Numbered from the stretch's first letter, positions 25,554-34,324 are shown. The stretch: 53,573 bases of DNA from Candidatus Pseudoruminococcus merdavium (GCA_904419745.1 CAJFSS010000007.1:64001-117573), one strand, 5' to 3'. The notes: generated from the sequence alone by a model not told the origin. Numbers and translations: made by a program.

Positions 25554-26180
25554 TTATGTCGGCTGGATATTTCCAAGCCAGGTTAAATACTGCTGTGCTT
25601 GAATTTTAGGATTAATACTGCCAACTCCCGAATGCTCCATTTTATTTCTAGTAGATGGATAACAGATATCCCAGCAATCGTCCGCGCCATAAACACGGTA
25701 GTTATTCCATTCGTAGCAGTATTCAACTACTCCATCACAGCGGATTTTCGTGATATCACTTGTATATACCCAGTTACTATATGTATTATATTCAAGCTGA
25801 TTCAATAGTGTATAGCTTATATTGTCACTGGCTAGCTTTCTGCCTGTTGCTACAAATGAATCAAATGCCGCCGCATTCGGAGCTTTTTTGGGCCGATAAA
25901 TCCCCATATAGTTTTTTCCATCCATAAAAGCCGCCCAAGTATCGCGTTTTGCATAACCACTTCCCGAGTGGTGAATAACCGGATAAGACGCATTTTTAGT
26001 GGCTTCTCCCATCAAGGCAGCATGCCACTGATTCCCTAAGCCAAGAGGAATTCCCTGAGGTGTGGCGCCATCACGGTATACGGCATACCCATGCCAATCC
26101 CCAGCGCCGGCGCCTGTTGCCAGGACAAAGCTCAACAGGACTGCAAGGACTGCACTGACAAATCTTTTCTTCCGTTTCAT
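25554..26180 (-). CDS. secreted protein, possible permuted NlpC/P60-like cysteine hydrolase
   Basis: A 208-residue protein starting MKRKKRFVSAVLAVLLSF behind GGAGGGG, with a clear signal peptide and an AGA cleavage site near residue 26. The mature part has NQWHAALMGEA (His53), VIHHSGSGYA, NYMGIYRPK, a helix with FDSFVATGRKLASDN, and later KIRCDGVVEYCYEW (Cys148). The order His first, then Cys on a helix start, resembles circularly permuted papain-like folds of the YiiX/NlpC type. That is my inference from pattern only; I cannot name a family. It follows the helical secreted protein by 17 bases and precedes two paralogous membrane genes. A duplication relic of its last codons lies at 24508-24533. 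Confidence 0.6.
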   Translation of the reverse strand: MKRKKRFVSAVLAVLLSFVLATGAGAGDWHGYAVYRDGATPQGIPLGLGNQWHAALMGEATKNASYPVIHHSGSGYAKRDTWAAFMDGKNYMGIYRPKKAPNAAAFDSFVATGRKLASDNISYTLLNQLEYNTYSNWVYTSDITKIRCDGVVEYCYEWNNYRVYGADDCWDICYPSTRNKMEHSGVGSINPKIQAQQYLTWLGNIQPT

Positions 26181-26197
26181 ATTGTCCCCTCCTTCAC

Positions 26198-27283
26198 TCA
26201 GGAAACCCACTTATCATTCGCTTCAATTCCCTCCGGGCCGCGCATTTTCTCCACAACCGCATGCCCACGGGACTGAACAGCCCTGTCCTTTACTGTTTCC
26301 AGCGCCCGCTCCAAGTCATCCGCCAGATCTTTTATCGGATGGATTTCCATACAGGTTATCACAAAAGCAATGTCCTGTTCGGAAGGGCTCTCCTTCAAGA
26401 CATCCCACAGGGTCATGAAATTTTCATTGACTGCCGCCACCTTGGAAATCCGATCCAGGACGGGACTGTTTACAATCGCTTCTACCGCGCTGTAATCCCT
26501 TAATGCGGAAAGTGCAAATGTGGAAGAATCCCTCAAAATAGTATCCTGCGGGTTTTCCTCAGCAATTTGCACACATAGGGCAATAAATTCTTTTTTTCCA
26601 GATGCATTTGGATTGTTTACATAGAATTTGGACTTTACCTTTTGCGCTGCAGAGATTTTTTGGGAAGGCTGTACCGGATAAGTACTCAGAATCCCGTCAG
26701 AAACGGCTGCCGCTTCGGATAAATTGACTGTAGAAAGCTTTTTCAAGCCATGAAAAGCAACGATTTCATCTTCCTCTTCTACATAGGATTTCAGTAGAGG
26801 GATATCTTCCTCAGTAAATACGGCATCTGTAATCGCTTTTACTTTCAGTTCTGCGGGAAGCTGTCCTCCTTGCGAAACCAGCAGTTCCTTGAGTTCAGCT
26901 TTGGGCGTATTTTCATTTTTTATGGCGTACAAATCCATTAGAATGGAACGGGTTTGTATCTGATTAGAAGGATCCGTAATTTGCCCAAGCAATTCCGTAT
27001 TGGAAATGGAGTCTTTCCGCTCTAACAACTGGGCCGCAACAGTATACAGTCCTTCATTAGCCATTGAAAGATCGTTTGCCCTCACACTTTTATCCCCATT
27101 GAGCAACCCAATTAGCTGTTGCGTACTCAGTTTTTCTACACGGCTGATCCGCGATGTTTCTTCCATACCGGAAAGTTTTTCTGTTGTTAAAGCCGACGCA
27201 TGGAGTACCCCGACCGCAGAAACACCCACAAGAATGACTGCCGCTAGACTGCAAAACCATATTCTCCTTTTTCTTTGTTTCAT
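26198..27283 (-). CDS. secreted or anchored helical-repeat (HEAT-like) protein
   Basis: A 361-residue protein with a basic N-terminus (MKQRKRRIWFCSLAA), one hydrophobic segment and an Ala-rich ASA site at about residue 31, which can act as signal peptide. The remainder is almost all alpha-helical with repeated short helix pairs (QQLIGLLNGDKSVRAND, NTELLGQITDPSNQI, VEEEDEIVAFHGLKKLS, RDSSTFALSALRDYSAVEAI), like HEAT or ARM-type repeats used for protein contacts. I cannot assign a family. It is the first gene behind the strong promoter 27381-27409 and so probably heads the secreted/membrane cluster down to 22624. Its stop lies 17 bases before the next start. Confidence 0.7.
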   Translation of the reverse strand: MKQRKRRIWFCSLAAVILVGVSAVGVLHASALTTEKLSGMEETSRISRVEKLSTQQLIGLLNGDKSVRANDLSMANEGLYTVAAQLLERKDSISNTELLGQITDPSNQIQTRSILMDLYAIKNENTPKAELKELLVSQGGQLPAELKVKAITDAVFTEEDIPLLKSYVEEEDEIVAFHGLKKLSTVNLSEAAAVSDGILSTYPVQPSQKISAAQKVKSKFYVNNPNASGKKEFIALCVQIAEENPQDTILRDSSTFALSALRDYSAVEAIVNSPVLDRISKVAAVNENFMTLWDVLKESPSEQDIAFVITCMEIHPIKDLADDLERALETVKDRAVQSRGHAVVEKMRGPEGIEANDKWVS

Positions 27284-27380
27284 ATTATTACCTCCTTACG
27301 GTAATTTCATCGGTTCCTTATTGCGGCCGCCCATTGGAATCCCACCCTTTTTAAAAATAGATTATCTTTTTATTATCATG

Positions 27381-27409
27381 ATTATATCAGAATTTAATAA
27401 TAATTTCAA
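27381..27409 (-). promoter_or_regulatory. sigma-A promoter of the secreted/membrane cluster
   Basis: TTGAAA (27409-27404), 17-bp spacer, TATAAT (27386-27381) on the minus strand, in a very AT-rich stretch. The leader is about 90 nt. Confidence 0.8.
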
Positions 27410-27504
27410 ACCAAATATTATTATTTTTATCAATATTTTATGTATCTGAAACTTTTTTCAGTTTCTTTCCTTCATACAGATCTCCCTTTTCCTTGAAAAC
27501 CCAT

Positions 27505-27545
27505 ACAGAAAAAACCGGGCACAAGGGGAATTCCCTTGTGCCCGG
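27505..27545 (-). terminator. terminator of the LTA-synthase-like gene
   Basis: A 13-bp stem CCGGGCACAAGGG/CCCTTGTGCCCGG (27515-27545) followed by GTTTTTT-type tract on the minus strand. It lies 10 bases after the stop codon. Confidence 0.9.
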
Positions 27546-27555
27546 AGGATAAGGT

Positions 27556-29334
27556 TTACTGCGTTTCGCTGTACCGTTCTCCCAGCGCGCGGTCATAGGT
27601 GATCAGATCCAGAATCGAATCCGGTTTAGAACTCACACTGTAACTGTATATTGGTGTTTTCTCCATTTCTGATTTCATAGTGCTGACAAAACGCGTTAAA
27701 GGAAGTCCTGCCGCATTCACCACATTGGTTGGGATATAAAATGCGGAAATTTCATCACTTTCAAGTGCAGAGTAATCGAAATCATAGTTTGCCCAGACCA
27801 GGTAGCTTTGTTCATAAATGATTTCACTTTGTCCATCGGCAACGCCAAGATCTTCATAGACATCACAGTCACTGCTGAAAAACGGCATGTGGTCTCCGAT
27901 AAAAACTACAACCGTTGGCTCGTCCAATTCCTTCAGGCTGTCAATAAAGGCGCCCAGCTGTTTATCTGTATGGTCAAGTCCCTCCAAGTAATAATCAAGT
28001 TCCTGATCACCACCCTGTTCCCCGTCCGCTTTATAGGGCTGATGGTTCTGCATCGTCGTTGCATAGAGATAACTTGGTGCGTCGTTTTCTTCCAGCAATT
28101 GGGTAATTTGATCGAACACCACTTTATCATCCATATATCGACGAAAATACTCCTGCGGGACAGTTAAGTCATCCTGGAAAATCATTTTATCAAAACCATA
28201 GGTACTATAGACCTCATCCCTTCCATAAAAGCTGCCACTGAAAGGATGAATATAAGCCGTATCATATCCCTGTTCTTTGAAATATCTAGCAAATGTCGCC
28301 TGTTGTTTGTCAACATCCAAAATATCATGTGGTACCAGTGCATTGTTTAGAGAACGTACTGGAAGTCCAAACATCAGCTCGAACTCCGTGCGCACCGTAG
28401 CTCCGCCAAAAGTGGGAACCACTGCCTTCCCCAAAAAGCCTTCCTGACCAATACGATCATAGTTTTCATAAATGCTGTCATCAATAGCAAGTGAATCAAA
28501 TTTCCGAAAGTCAGAAAACGATTCAGACATGATAAACACCACATTAGGGCGTGTTTGGTTTTTTGCGTCCTCTGCAGGAGAAAGTATGGAATCCACAGCT
28601 TGTTTTGAATAGTTCTTTGGCTTTTTGACTGTATTTTCAATTTTTTCCACTGTCGATTGCGTCAGATAAGCGATCATATAGTTGTTTTCAAACTTCTCGT
28701 TTTCGGCAAAGGTGTTGGTACTTGGTTCCCTTGAGACATGAAAAGCATCAAATACTTTGTTGGAAACCTGCGGCACAAATAGAAACAGGCAGGCAATTGC
28801 ACAACATCCAAGCAACCCAAGAAAGCGGAACCGTAATTTTATTTTCAATTTAACATCCAATAAAAAAGTCACAATGACCATTGCAAACAACAGAACGAAG
28901 TTGAATACCAGTTCCTTTGTTAAAAACAAGGTTGCAAAACGGGCAACATCCCCCGCTTCACCCGCCATTGCCAAATCAGAAATAGAAAAATGCGACCCGC
29001 TTGTCTGATATTTAAAAAATTCAACGCAGGATAAAATATATAGTACAAGTCCATCCACTAATACAGCAATCCACGCCTTTTTAACCAGCATTAAAATTGC
29101 TGTGAATACAACCGCAGAGACCAGAATATCAAACAGGAAAATGTTAAAGCTATGGAGCAGGAATTGAAACATCCCCGTTACACTTTGCACATGGTTATAT
29201 TCGGTCATCAATACCAGCAAAATGGGGATCAGGATGAAAATAAAAGTATTGTACTTCTGATATCGCTCCCCACACGATGCACGAAATTCTTTTAGCCGGG
29301 TATGTCCCGCTTTGATTCGTTGCATCAAAGCCAT
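27556..29334 (-). CDS. LTA synthase/sulfatase-like membrane enzyme
   Basis: A 592-residue protein with about five N-terminal membrane helices (residues 28-185) and an extracellular sulfatase-fold domain. The family marks are VVFIMSESFSDF (metal-binding Glu), FGGATVRTEFELMFG (nucleophile Thr) and VVFIGDHMPFF (Asp and His). LTA synthases polymerise glycerol phosphate from phosphatidylglycerol onto a lipid anchor; related enzymes modify other surface glycans with phosphoglycerol, so the exact product is open. The start at 29334 follows GGAAGG. It is a single gene with its own promoter 29396-29424 and terminator. Confidence 0.9.
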   Translation of the reverse strand: MALMQRIKAGHTRLKEFRASCGERYQKYNTFIFILIPILLVLMTEYNHVQSVTGMFQFLLHSFNIFLFDILVSAVVFTAILMLVKKAWIAVLVDGLVLYILSCVEFFKYQTSGSHFSISDLAMAGEAGDVARFATLFLTKELVFNFVLLFAMVIVTFLLDVKLKIKLRFRFLGLLGCCAIACLFLFVPQVSNKVFDAFHVSREPSTNTFAENEKFENNYMIAYLTQSTVEKIENTVKKPKNYSKQAVDSILSPAEDAKNQTRPNVVFIMSESFSDFRKFDSLAIDDSIYENYDRIGQEGFLGKAVVPTFGGATVRTEFELMFGLPVRSLNNALVPHDILDVDKQQATFARYFKEQGYDTAYIHPFSGSFYGRDEVYSTYGFDKMIFQDDLTVPQEYFRRYMDDKVVFDQITQLLEENDAPSYLYATTMQNHQPYKADGEQGGDQELDYYLEGLDHTDKQLGAFIDSLKELDEPTVVVFIGDHMPFFSSDCDVYEDLGVADGQSEIIYEQSYLVWANYDFDYSALESDEISAFYIPTNVVNAAGLPLTRFVSTMKSEMEKTPIYSYSVSSKPDSILDLITYDRALGERYSETQ

Positions 29335-29395
29335 ATTTTCCTTCCTTTCTGACAGACAGATTCAAAGCACAGGAATGTTCCTGCGCTCTTTTTTT

Positions 29396-29424
29396 ATTAT
29401 ACTGTTGGTGCTTTGGAAAAACAA
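29396..29424 (-). promoter_or_regulatory. sigma-A promoter of the LTA-synthase-like gene
   Basis: TTGTTT (29424-29419), 17-bp spacer, TATAAT (29401-29396) on the minus strand, abutting the terminator of the upstream nitrilase gene. Confidence 0.7.
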
Positions 29425-29460
29425 TAAAGGAAGTCTTAAAAATGATTAAGACTTCCTTTA
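29425..29460 (-). terminator. terminator of the ppa-vanY-DUF1177-nitrilase run
   Basis: A 15-bp stem TAAAGGAAGTCTTAA/TTAAGACTTCCTTTA (29425-29460, 6-base loop) followed on the minus strand by TTGTTTTT. Confidence 0.8.
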
Positions 29461-29487
29461 CACATTTTGTTATGGATGCTACTTTTT

Positions 29488-30318
29488 CTATTGATTTGGA
29501 TATTCCTTTGTCAGGAGTGTATAAGTCGACTGCCTTCGATCCATCAGAAAAGGGACTTTTGAACGAGTAACGGGGACTTCATCCAAATCGATCGTATGGA
29601 TAAGGACATATTCCTGATGCATCGGGGCCTGTGCGACAATCTCGCCCAAAGGGTTTGCAATCTTGTTGTTGCCAAACATGGTAATATCCCCTTCTGTACC
29701 AATCCGGTTAATACCGGCGACAAAGCAGGAATTTTCCAAAGCGCGGGCCATAAAGTACACATCCCAGGAATGTTTGTCATTGACATTAAACGCCGAAGGG
29801 CATAAAATCAGTTCTGCCCCCTGTAAAGCATACATCCTTGACACTTCTGGAAAGCCGCCATCATAGCAAATCATGACGCCAAATTTTCCAAAATCTGCTT
29901 CAAAGACAGGATATTCATATCCCATCCGGAAATGATACCGTTCCAATGCCCACAGATGCGTCTTATTATAGGTGCCCATCAGTTCGCCTTTCCGGCCAAT
30001 GACAATTGCCCCATTGTAGATAACCCCGGGGAGATCGCTGCATAAAGCAATCGGTGCAATAATGTACATATGATACTGTTTTGCAATTTCACTCAGGCGC
30101 TGGTATGTCGGCCCATTTGCACGTTCTGCAAGCAAAGGGTATTCATCTCCAATGATACCCGGATGGTACCCGGTAGAAAACAATTCTGGCAGACAGGCAA
30201 TATCCGCCTTCTGTTCCCCTGCTTTATGTAACAATTCGATTCCTTTGCCAATATTGTATTCCTTGTCCTTGAGGTGGCAATCCATCTGGATTAGGGCAAG
30301 TGTTACCTTTCTAGCCAT
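29488..30318 (-). CDS. carbon-nitrogen hydrolase (nitrilase/amidase family)
   Basis: A 276-residue hydrolase of the nitrilase superfamily. The triad is clear: Glu in CLPELFSTGYHPG, Lys in TYNKTHLWALE, Cys in VMICYDGGFPEVSR; the second Glu in the LENSCFVAGINRIG segment fits as well. Substrates in the superfamily include N-carbamoyl amino acids, omega-amides and aliphatic amides. It begins 12 bases after DUF1177, with which it is probably co-transcribed. A terminator follows. The co-occurrence hints at a shared catabolic or detoxification step, not identifiable from sequence. Confidence 0.9.
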   Translation of the reverse strand: MARKVTLALIQMDCHLKDKEYNIGKGIELLHKAGEQKADIACLPELFSTGYHPGIIGDEYPLLAERANGPTYQRLSEIAKQYHMYIIAPIALCSDLPGVIYNGAIVIGRKGELMGTYNKTHLWALERYHFRMGYEYPVFEADFGKFGVMICYDGGFPEVSRMYALQGAELILCPSAFNVNDKHSWDVYFMARALENSCFVAGINRIGTEGDITMFGNNKIANPLGEIVAQAPMHQEYVLIHTIDLDEVPVTRSKVPFLMDRRQSTYTLLTKEYPNQ

Positions 30319-30330
30319 AGCAGCCTCCGT

Positions 30331-31269
30331 TTATTTGCAGCCCAGTGTCTGGAACTGTTTAAGATCTCCATACAGGCTGAGAAGGTGAGCATACTCTTTT
30401 TCATCATAAAAAAGGCACTTGCCGCCAGTATACATTTTTGCCACTTCCAGTGCAAAGCGGGCGGCTTCCTCCACATCCACCGGATGGCTGGCCCCTGTTG
30501 CACAGCCTGCCACAGAGGATTGTGTGGTAATGGCAACCCCTACCACTGGAGCGCTGGTTGAAGTCGCTGGTTGAAGGATACTGTTGACATGGTAAACGTC
30601 ATTCCCATAGGGGGTAATATCTTGCAGCGATACCGGGAACACCTTTGCAAGCTCTCCGGTCGTGGTGGCCATAATATCCGCCAAATCCTCGCTTACCTTG
30701 AGGATATACCCTTCTTTAATAGTTGGTGTAATGGAAAAGCCTCGATGGTTAAAAATTTTATTTCCCTTAGTAGTATCAATGGAGAGAATCGCCTCCATCC
30801 TTTCGTCTACCTCATATTGGTTCATCAAGTCCATATCAATACAGGAACCCATAAATGGCACCGGATCGTGTTCCGTGGTGGGAGCATCCGGATCCACATG
30901 GGTACACACAATCACATCGCCTTCCAATTGATCGCCATATGCCTGCATTTCTGTCAATTTAAGCGCCACTGTCAACGCTGTAAGCGCCCCGTCTCCATCC
31001 GAGACAAAACCGGTAACTTCCGGCCGGGCTCCCAAACCGCCAAGGCGTCCGATCACACCCATGGTTGGTGCAGTCCCGCCGTTCATTTTCCCGTTTTTTC
31101 CCGGGATTATCACTTTGACGGCATCCGTTGCACCTTCCCCCTGGCTGAGCGTGTGAACTTCAACATGTTTTGCGCCCTTGCTCTTGAAAAGCTCAGAAAT
31201 TTTCTCCCCGCTCGCATCCGGGCGATCAAGGACATCAAATAACTCCATTACCTGCTTTAACAGCATCAT
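30331..31269 (-). CDS. DUF1177 family protein
   Basis: A 312-residue DUF1177 protein. Conserved blocks include NGGTAPTMGVIGRLGGLGAR, TGFVSDGDGALTAL, ICTHVDPDAPTTEHDPVPFM-type segment, and CATGASHPVDVEEAARFALE. Several Asp and His in these blocks resemble metal sites of amidohydrolase or peptidase folds, but no activity is known for the family. The start follows AAAGGAGAGAG. The gene lies between vanY (27-base gap) and the nitrilase (12-base gap). Confidence 0.88.
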   Translation of the reverse strand: MMLLKQVMELFDVLDRPDASGEKISELFKSKGAKHVEVHTLSQGEGATDAVKVIIPGKNGKMNGGTAPTMGVIGRLGGLGARPEVTGFVSDGDGALTALTVALKLTEMQAYGDQLEGDVIVCTHVDPDAPTTEHDPVPFMGSCIDMDLMNQYEVDERMEAILSIDTTKGNKIFNHRGFSITPTIKEGYILKVSEDLADIMATTTGELAKVFPVSLQDITPYGNDVYHVNSILQPATSTSAPVVGVAITTQSSVAGCATGASHPVDVEEAARFALEVAKMYTGGKCLFYDEKEYAHLLSLYGDLKQFQTLGCK

Positions 31270-31296
31270 TTCTCTCTCCTTTATTTTTCACAGGGA

Positions 31297-32190
31297 TTAA
31301 TCCACTTCACCGAGGTATTCCTCCAGGCAGATTCCCCTGCTCATAATCTCTTTTGCAGCATCCACTCCAACATAACGGTAATGCCATGGTTCAAAGATAA
31401 TTTTGGTAATCTCCTCTTTATCCTGTGGAAAACGCAGGATAAAGCCATAATCAGCCGCATTTGCCTTGAGCCATTTTGCAGCCGCGGTATCCGCATAGCC
31501 GTCATCCAGCCGCTGATAGGACGGAGTGACAATATCCAGTGCCAATCCGGTCTGGTGCTCGCTGGTTCCCGGAATGGCAACAATGGTTGCGGCAATTTCT
31601 TCCGCCCGTGCCTGTCCATATCCCTGGTTCAGATATTCCTGTACTTTTTCATTGTACAATCTCCGCTGGCTGGAAATCGGACGATAAGCGGAACATACCA
31701 GCAGATCAATTCCATCCGCTTTTGCTGCGGCGATCATCTCTTTTGCCGGGCCGACCGCACGGGCGTCCATTGTATAGTTTTGGATAGGAGCGGTTTCAAT
31801 CGAAAAATCATCTGGCAAACGGTGCGTTGGATTGGCAAGAACCAGTTTCCAATCCCCGTCAATTTCTGTCACTGGAACAGAAACCGACGCTGAGGTATTG
31901 GGCTGAGAAGAAGCACTGGGGGACTGCACTGATTCACTGCTGTCTGGTTCCTCACTGGAAACGACAGATTCTTCCGAGGATATTACAGGCATGGAAGAAA
32001 CATCGGAAGAACTAGCTGCCTCTTCTGATAGAGAAGAACTGCTCCCTTCTTCCGGATTCTGCTGTGGAGTCCAGAAAATAATCGCAACAATCACCGCAAG
32101 GCAAACCACTACCACTGCGGAAATGATAAAAATCAGACGGTTACGGTCATTTCTGGCCTGTTTGCTGTACTTCATTTTTCTTTTTGGCAT
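31297..32190 (-). CDS. D-alanyl-D-alanine carboxypeptidase, VanY/LdcB type
   Basis: A 297-residue membrane-anchored peptidoglycan peptidase. A short basic cytoplasmic end and one membrane helix (about residues 18-42) are followed by a Ser/Glu/Pro-rich linker (45-105) and a peptidase M15B domain. The metal and catalytic motifs are SAYRPISSQRRLYN, GTSEHQTGLALDIV (His and Asp ligands), and FEPWHYRYVG (catalytic region with the last His). It trims the terminal D-Ala from stem peptides outside the membrane. It follows ppa by 26 bases. Confidence 0.92.
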   Translation of the reverse strand: MPKRKMKYSKQARNDRNRLIFIISAVVVVCLAVIVAIIFWTPQQNPEEGSSSSLSEEAASSSDVSSMPVISSEESVVSSEEPDSSESVQSPSASSQPNTSASVSVPVTEIDGDWKLVLANPTHRLPDDFSIETAPIQNYTMDARAVGPAKEMIAAAKADGIDLLVCSAYRPISSQRRLYNEKVQEYLNQGYGQARAEEIAATIVAIPGTSEHQTGLALDIVTPSYQRLDDGYADTAAAKWLKANAADYGFILRFPQDKEEITKIIFEPWHYRYVGVDAAKEIMSRGICLEEYLGEVD

Positions 32191-32216
32191 AACAATATTC
32201 CCTCATATCCTCAGAA

Positions 32217-32750
32217 TTAAATACAAAAAGTCTGCACATAGCGATCCAGTGCTTCCTGGATAATCCGTTTTGCCTCTTCCACACCGCTAATCTCATTGAC
32301 GGCAGTTGTCTTATTCTCCAACGCCTTATAAACACTGAAAAAATGACGCATTTCTTCAAAGATATGGCTTGGCAGCTCGCTGATATCCTGATAGGTATTG
32401 TAAGTTGGATCGTTAAACGGAATGGCAATAATTTTCTCATCATTTCTTCCATTGTCTATCATCGAAATAACGCCAATTGGATAACACTGGACCAAAGTCA
32501 GCGGTTCAATAGGTTCTGAACAGAGAACCAGGACATCCAACGGGTCACGATCATCGCCATAAGTGCGTGGGATAAAACCATAGTTTGCCGGATAGTGCGT
32601 AGAAGTGTAGAGAATTCGATCCAGCATAATAAGCCCGGTTTCCTTATCCAGTTCATATTTCTTCTTGCTGCCCTTTTCTATTTCAATGACAGCAATAAAA
32701 TTGTCTGCATTGATACGTTTGGGGCTGATGTCATGCCAGATATTCATCAT
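32217..32750 (-). CDS. ppa: inorganic pyrophosphatase, family I
   Basis: A 177-residue soluble family I enzyme that hydrolyses pyrophosphate to phosphate with Mg. Conserved blocks are IEIEKGSKKKYELDKETG, YPANYGFIPRTYGDDRDPLD (metal-binding Asp cluster) and MIDNGRNDEKIIAIP. Most Firmicutes use the Mn-dependent family II enzyme; a family I enzyme is common in Clostridia of this type. The promoter 32841-32849 lies upstream. It starts the run ppa-vanY-DUF1177-nitrilase. Confidence 0.95.
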   Translation of the reverse strand: MMNIWHDISPKRINADNFIAVIEIEKGSKKKYELDKETGLIMLDRILYTSTHYPANYGFIPRTYGDDRDPLDVLVLCSEPIEPLTLVQCYPIGVISMIDNGRNDEKIIAIPFNDPTYNTYQDISELPSHIFEEMRHFFSVYKALENKTTAVNEISGVEEAKRIIQEALDRYVQTFCI

Positions 32751-32840
32751 AATACCTCCGTTGTTCTTTCAAGAGTTTTTGTAGACCTGTTTTATTTTTT
32801 CATCCATACAAGAAAACTCCATCTTTCTTGTATCTCCCAT

Positions 32841-32849
32841 ATTATAGCA
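32841..32849 (-). promoter_or_regulatory. extended -10 promoter of ppa
   Basis: TGCTATAAT (32849-32841) on the minus strand, with only a weak -35. A 23-codon frame starts just downstream (ATG at 32840) and ends before ppa; I do not consider it proven. Confidence 0.55.
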
Positions 32850-32957
32850 GATTGCTTTTCGTATAAAAAGAGGTGCAAAAAATTTTCTTGGAATCCTTTC
32901 TGAAATGTTCACCCTATAAAGACAAAAAAACACTTTTATCTTTGTAAGAAATACATA

Positions 32958-32986
32958 TTGCAACTACGGGCAAGAGGGAATATAAT
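32958..32986 (+). promoter_or_regulatory. sigma-A promoter of ilvA
   Basis: TTGCAA (32958-32963), 17-bp spacer, TATAAT (32981-32986). The roughly 90-nt leader holds a hairpin TTCCTGAA/TTCAGGAA (33032-33051). Confidence 0.75.
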
Positions 32987-33083
32987 AAGGTTAAATTCTG
33001 GTAATTATATTTTACCTGCTGCACGGCTGTTTTCCTGAAACGATTCAGGAACATCATACTAAAACAGATGGGAGAGCACACAG

Positions 33084-34277
33084 ATGGCAATGATTGACAA
33101 AATTAAAGACGCAAAGCGAGTGCTTGATGAGGTTGTGCGTGAAACTGCACTGATCCCCGCCCCGGCTATTAATCCGGATGCAGAAATCTACCTCAAATGT
33201 GAAAACCTTCAATTAACGGGTTCTTTTAAAGTCAGAGGAGCCTATTACCGGATCGCTAACCTGACAGAAGAGGAAAAATCCCACGGTGTCATTGCCTGCT
33301 CTGCGGGTAATCACGCACAGGGTGTTGCGCTCGCTGCACAAAAATTTGGCATTGGGGCCACAATTTGCATTCCAAGCGTCGCTCCGCTTTCTAAAATTAT
33401 GGCGACCAAAAGTTATGGCGCAAACGTTGTCCTGTGCGACGGCGTTTATGACGATGCCTATGCCAAAGCAGTAGAAATTCAAAAAAATGAAGGCCGTACC
33501 TTTATCCATCCCTTTAATGATGAGGACGTCATCGCCGGACAGGGAACAATTGGCCTGGAAATATTAAAACAGCTGCCGGATGCGGATGCCGTAATTGTGC
33601 CTATTGGCGGCGGTGGACTGATTTCCGGTATCGCCTGTGCAGTAAAAGCGATCAATCCAAATTGCAAGGTATACGGTGTGCAGGCTGCCGGGGCCCCTTC
33701 TATGAAAGAGTCTCTTGACGCTGGCAAAATCATTACCCTTGATAGTGTCAACACCATTGCAGATGGTATTGCTGTAAAAACTCCGGGTACCCGGACATTT
33801 GATATCTGTTCTCAGTATGTAGACGAGGTAGTCACAGTCACGGAGGACGAAATCGCTGTTGCAATTCTTACTTTGATTGAAAAACAGAAAACTGTATCTG
33901 AAGGCGCTGGCGCAACGACCGTCGCCGCTGCTATGTTCAACAAAGTTGACATTAAAGGCAAAAAGGTTGTGTGTGTAGTTTCCGGTGGAAACATTGACGT
34001 CAATATTCTCTCAAGAGTAATCAATAAGGGCCTGGTCAAATCCGGACGCCTGTTGGAGCTCTCTACCGAGATTGCGGATAAGCCGGGACAGCTCAATTCT
34101 CTGCTCGGTCTCATTGCAAGTACCGGGGCCAATATCCTGTCCATCAATCATAACCGCTATAATTTGGATTTGAGCGTCAATATGTGCGAAGTCCACCTTG
34201 TACTGGAAACCAAGAGCCCGGAGCATGTTCAGAGTATCTATGAATTGCTTGAGGCCAATGGTTACGGACATCATTAA
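33084..34277 (+). CDS. ilvA: threonine ammonia-lyase with ACT domain
   Basis: A 397-residue PLP enzyme that converts threonine to 2-oxobutanoate and ammonia. The PLP Lys is Lys49 in LTGSFKVRGAY; the phosphate-binding glycine loop is PIGGGGLISG; the catalytic domain ends near residue 315. A single ACT domain follows (TEIADKPGQLNSLLGLIAST), which usually binds allosteric ligands. The single ACT domain and length fit the short TdcB-like/YkoA-type enzymes and not the 500-residue biosynthetic IlvA. GGGAGAG precedes the ATG. It is a single-gene unit with promoter and terminator. Confidence 0.93.
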   Translation: MAMIDKIKDAKRVLDEVVRETALIPAPAINPDAEIYLKCENLQLTGSFKVRGAYYRIANLTEEEKSHGVIACSAGNHAQGVALAAQKFGIGATICIPSVAPLSKIMATKSYGANVVLCDGVYDDAYAKAVEIQKNEGRTFIHPFNDEDVIAGQGTIGLEILKQLPDADAVIVPIGGGGLISGIACAVKAINPNCKVYGVQAAGAPSMKESLDAGKIITLDSVNTIADGIAVKTPGTRTFDICSQYVDEVVTVTEDEIAVAILTLIEKQKTVSEGAGATTVAAAMFNKVDIKGKKVVCVVSGGNIDVNILSRVINKGLVKSGRLLELSTEIADKPGQLNSLLGLIASTGANILSINHNRYNLDLSVNMCEVHLVLETKSPEHVQSIYELLEANGYGHH

Positions 34278-34286
34278 AATAGTAAT

Positions 34287-34324
34287 AAAAAAATCCCCTT
34301 CCAGATGGAAGGGGATTTTTTTAT
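34287..34324 (+). terminator. terminator of ilvA
   Basis: Stem AAAAATCCCCTTCC/GGAAGGGGATTTTT with a 4-base loop and T run, 10 bases after the stop. Confidence 0.9.

Noticed and set aside
32769-32963. A 64-codon minus-strand frame upstream of ppa
   Set aside because: It crosses the ppa promoter and the ilvA promoter region and has no ribosome site; its last 23 codons remain only a weak possibility.
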